From Prevotella sp. (GTDB lineage: Bacteria > Bacteroidota > Bacteroidia > Bacteroidales > Bacteroidaceae), in NCBI GenBank assembly GCA_017412705.1, contig JAFPWS010000022.1:1-64000 (forward strand): a stretch of DNA of 64,000 nt, in the 5' to 3' direction. The notes under the pieces are model-generated. The model worked only from the letters and a program-made list of their open reading frames with translations. It ran no database searches and had not been told where the DNA came from. This document shows positions 1-5,999 of the stretch, piece by piece. Each line of letters opens with the position of its first letter. The stretch's first letter is position 1. The translations under genes were made by a program, and so were the position numbers.

Positions 1-450
1 GAGAAGGAGACCATCTCGCTGCGCGGCCTGTGCAAGCACATGGCAGAGCACAACTCAATCTACGGACGCGACGTCATCGAGGGCGTGTTGACCAAGATGG
101 TCAGCTGCATGACGCACCTCATCGCCGAGGGCAACCCCATCAAGCTGGACGGCCTGGGCATCTTCTACCCCACCGTGGAGTCGACCAAGAACGGCATCAC
201 GAAGCCCGACATCCTGGCCGGCAAGTGGAACGCCTCGACCTACGTCAAGGCCATCCACATCCGCTTCCGCCCCGAGGGCACTTCCGAGGACGACATCACC
301 TCGCGTTCCTTCAAGGACCAGTGCGCGCTGACCACCTACGGCGTGGAGGAGAAGTTCGACCTGACGCCCGAGGAGCAGGACCCCAGCAAGAAGAAGTACG
401 GCAAGAAGGTCACTCCGCTGCAGGACTGGATTGCAGAGCAGAGTGCGTAA
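1..450 (+). CDS. HU-like DNA-binding protein (partial, 5' end outside window)
   Basis: The frame is open from base 1, so the N-terminus is missing; about 149 residues remain. The retained part has the look of the Bacteroidales HU/IHF-like family: a helix ending in G-R-D-V-I-E-G-V-L, then the loop G-N-P-I-K-L-D-G-L-G-I-F-Y-P, which corresponds to the start of the beta-arm in DNABII proteins. A charged tail rich in Lys, Glu and Asp follows (K-K-K-Y-G-K-K). Such proteins bind and bend DNA in the nucleoid. The smalltalk peptide gene directly downstream is the usual neighbour of this family in Bacteroidales, which supports the call. An ATG at 40 exists, but the frame upstream of it also reads as coding protein. 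Confidence 0.8.
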   Translation, partial: EKETISLRGLCKHMAEHNSIYGRDVIEGVLTKMVSCMTHLIAEGNPIKLDGLGIFYPTVESTKNGITKPDILAGKWNASTYVKAIHIRFRPEGTSEDDITSRSFKDQCALTTYGVEEKFDLTPEEQDPSKKKYGKKVTPLQDWIAEQSA

Positions 451-500
451 AAAAGCCACACAGGTTAACCTTAAACCATTAACCATAAACCGGAACCATT

Positions 501-608
501 ATGAAGAAAGAGACCTGGAAAACGATTCTGCAGTTCATTGTCAGCATACTGACGGCTGCCATCACGGCACTGGGAACGACCAGCTGCCTGGGGCACGGAC
601 CCTTCTGA
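501..608 (+). CDS. smalltalk family small protein
   Basis: A 35-residue ORF starting M-K-K-E-T-W-K-T-I-L and continuing through a hydrophobic stretch (I-V-S-I-L-T-A-A-I-T-A-L-G) to T-T-S-C-L. This is the pattern of the smalltalk protein family of Bacteroidales, which commonly sits after HU-like genes, exactly as here. The T-T-S-C motif resembles a lipobox, but whether it is lipidated is not known to me. It lies 50 bp after the HU-like gene and is followed by a strong hairpin, so the two probably share a transcript. Function is unknown. Confidence 0.75.
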   Translation: MKKETWKTILQFIVSILTAAITALGTTSCLGHGPF

Positions 609-621
609 AGTGATAAGTGAC

Positions 622-654
622 TCACCTTTCGCAAGCACCGCTTGCGAAAGGTGA
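622..654 (+). terminator. Perfect 15-bp hairpin after smalltalk gene
   Basis: Arms 622-636 and 640-654 are perfect inverted repeats with a 3-nt loop (acc). It lies between convergent genes (the smalltalk gene and the AbiE pair). The following sequence is only weakly T-rich (ataattattg), so terminator function is inferred from position and stem strength. It could act in both directions. Confidence 0.65.
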
Positions 655-658
655 ATAA

Positions 659-1327
659 TTATTGTTTCTTCTCCAATAACTTTGCCTTGATGTACTCCTG
701 AATTTCCAAAGGTGTTATATCGTAGACTGGATTAAGTTCTTCAAATCCCTTTTCCTTGACAAAGCGTTTACCCTCGGACAACATTGCCAGCAAGCCACGT
801 GTTTTCAACTTATGCTCAGAATGGGCAAGAGCCGCCTCTATCATTTCCCAGATGTCATAACCTTGCTCCAAGATGGTATAAATGTCATAATAATCACGGA
901 ACTTGGCACGCCGAAGCATCGTCTCCATTTTCATCACACCGATTGACTCGATGTCAGCCAGGTAAAGATTGTTCAGAAAGGGGATGCGGACCATCGTAGG
1001 AACAGCTTTTCGAGGAGCAGCGTAAAAAGAGACTTTCACACTCTCGAAATTCAAGGAAAAAAAGTCAAAGCCTCCAACCTCGCAGCCATTGACTTTTCCA
1101 ACAGATTCAAACTCCTTCAATATGGCAGGCCAGTCCACCTCAGGCTTTTCACGTTTGGTGCCCAGCCATTTCATAAAGTCAAAATCCTCACTCTGTCGCT
1201 TTGCTATCTGCAAAGACAGTGCCGTTCCGCCAACAAGAGTGTACTGCTTGATACACTCTAAGCGGGAAATAACCTCAAAGACCTTTCCTGTATGTGGAGC
1301 CAGTGATTTGGAATGCTCACTATTCAT
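659..1327 (-). CDS. AbiEii/AbiGii-family nucleotidyltransferase toxin
   Basis: A 222-residue protein of the AbiEii toxin family, the nucleotidyltransferase half of type IV-like toxin-antitoxin and abortive-infection pairs. The N-terminal third carries the family signature G-G-T-A-L-S-L followed by R-Q-S-E-D-F-D-F, equivalent to the GG-T-A-L and R-x-S-x-D-x-D metal/NTP-binding motif. The later K-x-x-A-K-F-R-D-Y-Y-D-I-Y-T segment matches the conserved K-x-x-R-D-x-x-D helix. The ATG overlaps the stop of the upstream partner by 4 bp (ATGA), so translation is probably coupled. Substrate is unknown; relatives modify tRNA or other nucleotide acceptors. The family call is solid, an actual defence role is inference. 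Confidence 0.85.
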   Translation of the reverse strand: MNSEHSKSLAPHTGKVFEVISRLECIKQYTLVGGTALSLQIAKRQSEDFDFMKWLGTKREKPEVDWPAILKEFESVGKVNGCEVGGFDFFSLNFESVKVSFYAAPRKAVPTMVRIPFLNNLYLADIESIGVMKMETMLRRAKFRDYYDIYTILEQGYDIWEMIEAALAHSEHKLKTRGLLAMLSEGKRFVKEKGFEELNPVYDITPLEIQEYIKAKLLEKKQ

Positions 1328-1656
1328 GCTGCCATAAGTTTGTTGATGTATCGTGTCTCTAAGCTCTTTACGTATGCCTCAGGGCGCTTAGCACCAAAAT
1401 AGTACCATGCATAGAGGATATTAAAAGTACGGAACATCTCTCCCTGTGGAGCAACACGGTCTAACCATACACGCTTCACTTTCTTGTAGCCGAACAAAGG
1501 GAAAAGCCTGTCAATATCGTCGATGTCAAGATATAGCAGGACATGTTCAATTAAAGCCTCATCGGAGATGTTGTCCATCTTCGATAAATCGTAAGACCAA
1601 AAATGATTGCCCTCTTTAAGCCTACTCAACAAATATGATTTCACATTTTCTTCCAT
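1324..1656 (-). CDS. DUF6922-like antitoxin partner of AbiEii
   Basis: A 110-residue protein with the segment F-W-S-Y-D-L-S-K-M-D near the N-terminus and G-Y-K-K-V-K-R-V-W further on. This pattern fits the DUF6922 proteins that precede AbiEii nucleotidyltransferases in Bacteroidota. The frame remains open upstream, but the ATG at 1656 is preferred because a TATCTTTG promoter box lies only 8 bp before it; any longer form would start upstream of the transcription start. It is co-transcribed and overlaps the toxin by 4 bp. The antitoxin role is inferred from gene order. Confidence 0.7.
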   Translation of the reverse strand: MEENVKSYLLSRLKEGNHFWSYDLSKMDNISDEALIEHVLLYLDIDDIDRLFPLFGYKKVKRVWLDRVAPQGEMFRTFNILYAWYYFGAKRPEAYVKSLETRYINKLMAA

Positions 1657-1664
1657 CACCGCTG

Positions 1665-1672
1665 CAAAGATA
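1665..1672 (-). promoter_or_regulatory. -7 box of the AbiE pair
   Basis: On the minus strand this reads TATCTTTG, the Bacteroidota sigma-ABfr -7 element, only 8 bp from the ATG at 1656. The message must be leaderless or nearly so. Confidence 0.75.
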
Positions 1673-1728
1673 GAAAAAAAAACCGAAACCAACAAAATAT
1701 AGGCTGAAATTCTTATGGACGTATCATA

Positions 1729-1757
1729 AAGCGCAAGTCGTTTCCAGACTTGCGCTT
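1729..1757 (-). terminator. Hairpin, probably the original guaA terminator
   Basis: An 11-bp perfect inverted repeat (1729-1739 and 1747-1757) with a 7-nt loop. It lies about 40 bp beyond the left attachment core, on the chromosomal side. Before the element inserted, guaA would have ended about 40 bp from this hairpin, so it is likely the displaced guaA terminator. Confidence 0.5.
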
Positions 1758-1794
1758 CAACAGTTCAACAATATGGAATGTCATCTTCATTGCA

Positions 1795-1905
1795 TCACTC
1801 CCACTCGATTATGCGAAATGCAGCGGACATCGGCATTTCCAGAGATTTTGCCGTTCTCAGTGGTCGTTTTTGGGGGTCGTATTCTCTCATCTTGTTCATA
1901 CTCAT
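1795..1905 (-). CDS. 36-residue ORF ending in the GuaA-like tail IEWE
   Basis: Starts M-S-M-N-K-M-R-E-Y-D and ends R-I-I-E-W-E, the same four final residues as GuaA. Its last codons are the left attachment core of the integrated element. A TATTTTTG box at 1921-1928 lies 15 bp upstream, so it may be expressed. The predicted peptide is basic and has no hydrophobic stretch. No family is recognised. It could be a real element-borne microprotein or merely the reading of an attachment region; the promoter and clean ORF favour the first, modestly. Confidence 0.4.
   Translation of the reverse strand: MSMNKMREYDPQKRPLRTAKSLEMPMSAAFRIIEWE
1799..1809. repeat. Left attachment core (attL-like)
   Basis: TCCCACTCGAT matches TCCCATTCGAT at 10883-10893 in 10 of 11 positions, in direct orientation. 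The right copy encodes the last residues of GuaA. The left copy sits at the edge where AT-rich element sequence gives way to the presumed original guaA downstream region. Confidence 0.55.
1873..1884. repeat. Subterminal repeat GGGGTCGTATTC, left copy
   Basis: Identical over 12 bp to 10746-10757 in the same orientation. A partial copy (GGTCGT) lies at 1862-1867. Their position near both ends suggests integrase arm-type binding sites; this is inference. Confidence 0.5.
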
Positions 1906-1920
1906 TATCAATTACTTATG

Positions 1921-1928
1921 CAAAAATA
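1921..1928 (-). promoter_or_regulatory. -7 box (TATTTTTG) of the 36-residue ORF
   Basis: Fits TAnnTTTG on the minus strand and lies 15 bp before the ATG at 1905. The surrounding region is AT-rich, so a chance match is possible. Confidence 0.45.
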
Positions 1929-2126
1929 GGCATTTTATTTTAAATTAAAAAGAAATCGGCCAGCAAAACAACATCATTTAACAGACGGCCACCCCTACAT
2001 ATATAATAATAAGGTGAGTAACCTCATGTCGCTCTCTGTGAATTGCAACTCACCACATCAACAGTCTCAGTGGCGAAAATTCCTGAGGACCTATTTGGGA
2101 AAATGCTGAGGCCACCCTTCCATTTG

Positions 2127-3416
2127 TCACGCTCCTAACTCTACCTTCACCGAAGGGAACAGTCCGAAACGGTGGTACACTTGTTCAATGATGGTGGTCA
2201 ACTCGGCAACAGTCACACACTCGTTAGCCTCAACATCAAAGACTACAAGCGCATCATGGAGATTAACCACTCTGTAGCCTCGACTCCAACACTCTTTGAG
2301 TATCAGACGGAACAGCAGACTTTCGGCTTTCATCATCGTATGGGGCAGCTTATCGTCTGTGCTCACCTTCATGGCTCGTATCACCTTCCATACATTAGGG
2401 TACTTTCGTATGAACGACTTGCAGAACTTACTAACGTAACTATCGGTGATGTGACTGTAGAACACTTGGGCGAACACTCGCTTCTTTACCTCGCTACGTT
2501 CCATGTCACCAAACTCGGACACGAAATCATCGTAGAACGTTCCTCGTTGGGTCTTGATGATGTACTCCAGCACGTCTAACGGCACATCTATCTCGTTATG
2601 TTTCAGTATGTTGCTGACAACTTCCACATCATAATGATATTGGGCTTTAGCCTCTCTGATTATATTAGAAGGAATAGAATAATATTTAACAAGATAATGA
2701 TTTAATAATAAAGGATGAGAATTGGATATGTCAAGTTCATATTTGATATTGAAGAACTCACGCAGTGAGCGAGGCAACGAGGTTAGATGATGGTAGATGC
2801 GGCCTTGCTCGTCTATCTTGTATATCCTTATATCACTCTCTTTGAAATCATCAATACAACTTCGATGGTATTGATAACTGTGAGTTTGTTTGTCGGCAAT
2901 GGTCTCGTCAATGTAAACAAGTGCATCGTCTTTCCTCGTCAGTCGTAAACAAGTCAATGACTCCATGTATTTACGTGTGAACGGTGTGACCTCTACTTGT
3001 TCAAACATCTTTCTCCTATCAGCCTCAACCCTCGCCCATTTGATAAACTTCACATTGTGACTGGTCATATAGCCAACGTTCCATTTCATCAGTGTGATGG
3101 TCGTGGAATGTTTACCGACTGAATAAGTGCCAATGTTGATTATGCCCAGATATGACAAGTTCAGCAGCATATCGTTCCAATGGTCGTGAAAGATGTGGTC
3201 ACGGTAAAACTGAGCGTTGAGGTGACAATGCCCCTCGTCACTCTGCTTGCAACGTGTGATGATAACGTGCAGCAAGTATTGATACTTGTGCATGAGAATT
3301 GTCTTAGACGGTTTCCTCTTACCGTCACTGAAGGACAAGATATGTCGCTCACAAATGGTTTCAAGCGGTATGTCCTTCAAATAAGCAATGGTGATTTTCG
3401 GTGTATTCTTCTTCAT
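2127..3416 (-). CDS. Protein resembling the palm of family A / single-subunit polymerases
   Basis: 429 residues, AT-rich. The C-terminal half shows three spaced motifs like those of family A DNA polymerases. An A-like motif L-D-I-S-N-S-H-P lies near residue 228, after R-x-Y-x-x-L-T-S-L-P. A B-like helix K-K-R-V-F-A-Q-V-F-Y lies near residue 310. A C-like motif N-L-H-D-A-L-V-V lies near residue 385, after an M-M-K-A-E-S-L helix that resembles the helix before motif C. The N-terminal half shows no exonuclease motifs I could see. The start is the ATG at 3416, 17 bp after a TATATTTG box; the reading frame extends a little further upstream. In a mobile element such a protein could replicate the excised form or act as a primase-polymerase. 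The family assignment is inference from short motifs only. Confidence 0.5.
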   Translation of the reverse strand: MKKNTPKITIAYLKDIPLETICERHILSFSDGKRKPSKTILMHKYQYLLHVIITRCKQSDEGHCHLNAQFYRDHIFHDHWNDMLLNLSYLGIINIGTYSVGKHSTTITLMKWNVGYMTSHNVKFIKWARVEADRRKMFEQVEVTPFTRKYMESLTCLRLTRKDDALVYIDETIADKQTHSYQYHRSCIDDFKESDIRIYKIDEQGRIYHHLTSLPRSLREFFNIKYELDISNSHPLLLNHYLVKYYSIPSNIIREAKAQYHYDVEVVSNILKHNEIDVPLDVLEYIIKTQRGTFYDDFVSEFGDMERSEVKKRVFAQVFYSHITDSYVSKFCKSFIRKYPNVWKVIRAMKVSTDDKLPHTMMKAESLLFRLILKECWSRGYRVVNLHDALVVFDVEANECVTVAELTTIIEQVYHRFGLFPSVKVELGA

Positions 3417-3433
3417 AATGTTATCCCTTTGAG

Positions 3434-3441
3434 CAAATATA
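3434..3441 (-). promoter_or_regulatory. -7 box (TATATTTG) of the polymerase-like gene
   Basis: Matches TAnnTTTG on the minus strand, 17 bp upstream of the ATG at 3416. It settles the start choice. Confidence 0.6.
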
Positions 3442-3530
3442 TCAAAAAAAGTTGTAAAAAGCAAATCTTTTCACCATTATTATGATATTTATTGAATAGA
3501 AGTAAACTCATTTCTACTTCATATAAATAT

Positions 3531-3785
3531 ATGGAAGATAACAAAAGTATCAAACAGCGACCTTCAAGGCAAGGAGCAAACAACCCAATGTGGGGAAGAA
3601 AGCACAGTGATGAGGCTCGTAGAAAGCAGAGCGAGGCGGCAAAGAAAAGACATCAGCAGTACCAGCAGTGGAAGGACAGCCAAGCCCATATAACGATGGA
3701 TGAATTTCTCGGTAGTCAGCCCATGAGGGAGTACATCAGTTCACTAATCAGAGAGCAAATAGACAAAATGATATGGAAGGAGTAA
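3531..3785 (+). CDS. Small NUMOD3-like DNA-binding protein
   Basis: 84 residues. Residues 14-35 contain G-A-N-N-P-M-W-G-R-K-H-S followed by an arginine/lysine-rich helix (E-A-R-R-K-Q-S-E-A-A-K-K-R), the pattern of the NUMOD3 motif found in GIY-YIG and HNH homing endonucleases, where it contacts DNA. No nuclease domain is attached. The C-terminus is a predicted amphipathic helix (S-S-L-I-R-E-Q-I-D-K-M). It is divergent from the polymerase-like gene and overlaps the next ORF by 13 bp. An in-frame start upstream at 3492 is possible, but the ATG at 3531 opens the conserved part. A role in DNA binding for element maintenance is a guess. Confidence 0.6.
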   Translation: MEDNKSIKQRPSRQGANNPMWGRKHSDEARRKQSEAAKKRHQQYQQWKDSQAHITMDEFLGSQPMREYISSLIREQIDKMIWKE

Positions 3786-3970
3786 GACAACAGTACATCG
3801 ACATGGTGGGGCGGTTTAAGGAACAGTCCAAACGCAGCGTAACACGTATCAAGATGATATTGGCTTTCACAAGTTGGTACAGACAAAAGCAAGATACACT
3901 CACCGAAGAAGAAAAAGAGTACCTACAGAGCAACATCTGTCAAATACGTGAAAGTGAGTACCACTTCTAA
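3773..3970 (+). CDS. Hypothetical protein, 65 residues
   Basis: Overlaps the preceding gene by 13 bp in another frame (ATG at 3773, with a second ATG at 3803). The sequence is charged and probably helical (R-F-K-E-Q-S-K-R-S-V-T-R, later L-T-E-E-E-K-E-Y-L). No family recognised. The overlap and same-strand placement suggest an operon with the NUMOD3-like gene. Confidence 0.5.
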   Translation: MEGVRQQYIDMVGRFKEQSKRSVTRIKMILAFTSWYRQKQDTLTEEEKEYLQSNICQIRESEYHF

Positions 3971-4084
3971 AACAAACACGGTAAGTAAAGCCACTTGTTC
4001 AGCCTCAATGTTGCACAAGTCCTTTATTTATGGGCGTTTCAGCACTTAACCAGTGCAAAAAACAACGGTTTTCCGTCTCTATCT

Positions 4085-4327
4085 TCACTCAACTTGTTCA
4101 GATTTGCGGATGCCTCTGCCACCACTCTTAGACAAAAGTACACCCTTGCGGATGATACACTTCTTGTTTTGGTAGGGGTGTTCACTCGTTAAGCCGTAGT
4201 TACGTAGGCTCGCATAAGTAATGCCAAGTTCCTCGCTCGTGTAGAACTCGTACATGTTGGCAACTGAGCCGTAGTAGTGGTGTTCACCGTTTATCTCCAA
4301 GTGAATGACCGTTCTTTCTTTCTCCAT
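4085..4327 (-). CDS. Hypothetical protein, 80 residues
   Basis: Starts at the ATG at 4327, 17 bp after a TACCTTTG box. It contains H-Y-Y-G-S-V-A-N-M-Y-E-F, then L-G-I-T-Y-A-S-L-R-N-Y-G-L, then N-K-K-C-I-I-R-K-G. This resembles small proteins in Bacteroidales mobile regions whose S-L-R-N-Y segment looks like a helix-turn-helix, but I cannot name a family. A short DNA-binding regulator of the element is possible. It has its own promoter and faces the NUMOD3-side genes. Confidence 0.6.
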   Translation of the reverse strand: MEKERTVIHLEINGEHHYYGSVANMYEFYTSEELGITYASLRNYGLTSEHPYQNKKCIIRKGVLLSKSGGRGIRKSEQVE

Positions 4328-4344
4328 CTTACTCGAATTTTGTG

Positions 4345-4352
4345 CAAAGGTA
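4345..4352 (-). promoter_or_regulatory. -7 box (TACCTTTG) of the 80-residue gene
   Basis: TACCTTTG on the minus strand, 17 bp before the ATG at 4327. It sits back to back with the promoter at 4437. Confidence 0.7.
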
Positions 4353-4436
4353 GTCAAAATATTGCAAATACCAAATAAATGCAACCTTTTTAACTGGGTT
4401 TAACGCTAAAAAGTTGCATATATTGAATAAATATCG

Positions 4437-4444
4437 TACCTTTG
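4437..4444 (+). promoter_or_regulatory. Promoter of the WYL_2-like gene
   Basis: TACCTTTG at 4437-4444 with TTG at 4414-4416, spaced by 20 bp, the expected distance for the Bacteroidota -33/-7 pair. The ATG is 20 bp downstream. Confidence 0.75.
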
Positions 4445-4464
4445 TACCGTGATTAGTAAACAAC

Positions 4465-4821
4465 ATGTCAAACTTCAAAATTCATACGACAATGATACAA
4501 GCATTAGCAATCAGCAGCAGCACAGTAGTAAGGGCAACCGTTATCGCCCAGCGTACCAACAGTGAGGAAATCGGCATCATCAAGGCCATGATGATTGCAC
4601 AGTTGAAAGAAAAACTCGCCAACGGTGTGGCTCAATTCATCTTCATCAAGAAGAACGGAGGAGTTCGTGAGGCTTGGGGAACTACAAACCCTTCATTGTC
4701 AGCCAAGCACATCAACGGCAACGGTGTATCAAGAGAGGTGTATAAGACAACAGCCTACTTCGACATCGAAAAAGGTGGGTGGCGGTCACTCAGATGGGAG
4801 AGCATCGTTAAGGTGTTTTGA
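4465..4821 (+). CDS. WYL_2/SH3-barrel-fold protein (DUF2693-like)
   Basis: 118 residues. From residue 20 it reads V-V-R-A-T-V-I-A-Q-R-T, then K-E-K-L-A-N-G-V, F-I-F-I-K-K-N-G-G, R-E-A-W-G-T-T-N, and ends with W-R-S-L-R-W-E-S-I. This is the signature of the short WYL_2 (formerly DUF2693) proteins with an SH3-like beta-barrel, common in Bacteroidota plasmids and elements. WYL-like barrels often bind ligands or nucleic acid in regulators; here no HTH is attached. It has its own promoter and precedes the serine recombinase. Confidence 0.75.
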   Translation: MSNFKIHTTMIQALAISSSTVVRATVIAQRTNSEEIGIIKAMMIAQLKEKLANGVAQFIFIKKNGGVREAWGTTNPSLSAKHINGNGVSREVYKTTAYFDIEKGGWRSLRWESIVKVF

Positions 4822-4953
4822 GGTCAAGGAGGGGTAACACCCTCCACCTCCAATGTACTCAAAAAATGGGGTGTACTCAAAAAACTCAAATATATCTCTC
4901 AACAAGTTCAAAAAGTAATACGAAACGTGTTCACAGATTTATCAAAGAATAAT

Positions 4954-5589
4954 ATGAAAACAGCAGTCATCTACTCTCGCACAAGTTCAAGCGGCTACCA
5001 ACAGAACCGCCAAGACACATCAAGACAAGTGGCAGACCTCAAAGCATACGCAGACTACGCACAGTTTGAAGTAGTGAAGGTGTATGAGGAACACGTTAGC
5101 GGTGCAAGCAAACAGAAACCTACACTTGTTGAGGCTATCGACTACTGCAAGCGTGAACATGTTGACACCTTGCTCGTCAGTGAGTTGAGCCGTGTAGGTC
5201 GTAATGCTTTCGAGGTGCTTGCAACGGTGAAAGAGTTGGTCGATAACAAGATTAACTTGTTCATGCAGAAGGAACAGTTGACCCTACTCGATGAAAAGGG
5301 TGAGCCGACACTCTTTGCACCGATTATGATTGCCACTCTCTCAACATGTGCCCAGTTGGAACGTGACAGCATCAGTTTTCGCCTCAACAGCGGACGAAAG
5401 CAGTATGTGGAGAATGGAGGGCAGTTAGGACGTAAGAAAGGCAGCGTCAAAACACATGAGCAAAAGGAAAAGCAGTACAAAGAAGTGCTGACCTACTTAC
5501 GAAAAGACTACTCCATCCGTGTGACCGCCAAACTCTGTAACGTCAGTGTTGCTACCGTACAAAGACTGAAAACAGAGTTTGAACTATGA
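4954..5589 (+). CDS. Serine recombinase (resolvase/invertase family)
   Basis: 211 residues from the ATG at 4954. The N-terminal catalytic domain begins A-V-I-Y-S-R-T-S-S, containing the Y-x-R-x-S nucleophile motif. L-L-V-S-E-L-S-R-V-G-R-N (about residues 77-88) corresponds to the L-x-R-x-x-R catalytic region, and L-E-R-D-S-I-S-x-R-L (about 143-152) matches the E-R helix. The C-terminal 40 residues form a DNA-binding helix-turn-helix (S-I-R-V-T-A-K-L-C-N-V-S-V-A-T-V). It could resolve multimers of the excised element or invert a DNA segment; no paired inverted sites were found nearby. It ends 400 bp upstream of the repeat surface protein. Confidence 0.9.
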   Translation: MKTAVIYSRTSSSGYQQNRQDTSRQVADLKAYADYAQFEVVKVYEEHVSGASKQKPTLVEAIDYCKREHVDTLLVSELSRVGRNAFEVLATVKELVDNKINLFMQKEQLTLLDEKGEPTLFAPIMIATLSTCAQLERDSISFRLNSGRKQYVENGGQLGRKKGSVKTHEQKEKQYKEVLTYLRKDYSIRVTAKLCNVSVATVQRLKTEFEL

Positions 5590-5660
5590 CAAAACGGCTG
5601 GTTTTCGCCAAAATTTTGTAAAATTGTCACTACTTTGAGCGTTTTTCCCTAAATAATGCG

Positions 5661-5668
5661 TAACTTTG
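5661..5668 (+). promoter_or_regulatory. -7 box (TAACTTTG) of the surface-protein leader
   Basis: TAACTTTG, with TTTG at 5634-5637 upstream at a slightly long spacing. Transcription from here gives a leader of about 315 nt before the ATG at 5991. Confidence 0.65.
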
Positions 5669-5672
5669 TAGC

Positions 5673-5999
5673 GCAGTTCTGAAAAGGGCTGTGACATATT
5701 GAGAAAGCGCATTTTCGCTTATTCTGACAGCGTGAACTTGGACACTTCACAAGAGTAGCCGTAGGGCTATTGTTAAATCAGAATAATGGGAAGAACGCTC
5801 TCTTGGCTTGTATTCCGTATTGCACGAAATACATCCAAGTGGGGCATGTTCATTCTCCTTATCTGTTTAACAAGGGAGTCCAAGCCCTACGCTGAGGATA
5901 AGGCAGATGGAGGCTCCACTTTTTATATATGCCAACCATATCATATATTAACCGCACTCACTGAGCCGAAGGTGCAGAAGTTTTACGCCTATGGCTCAG
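5673..5999 (+). promoter_or_regulatory. Long, foldable 5' leader of the repeat surface protein
   Basis: The 400 bp between the recombinase and the surface protein contains a promoter and a leader with several strong pairings. TTATTCTGA (5719-5727) pairs with TCAGAATAA (5778-5786) over 9 bp and encloses the hairpin TAGCC-gtag-GGCTA (5756-5769). AAGCG/CGCTT lies at 5705-5719. CTGAGCC (5961-5967) pairs with GGCTCAG (5993-5999), which overlaps the ATG at 5991. The last stem could hide the start codon. An 88-codon frame (5786-6052, M-G-R-T-L-S) also runs through it and into the gene; it may be an upstream ORF or chance. A regulatory role is inference. Confidence 0.5.

Noticed and set aside
3773-3803. 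Shared overlap of the NUMOD3-like gene and the next ORF as one frameshifted gene
   Set aside because: Both frames have their own ATG and different composition, and the overlap is short, as in coupled genes.
4954-5589. An invertible promoter system run by the serine recombinase
   Set aside because: No inverted repeat pair flanking a promoter was found near the recombinase or the surface gene.
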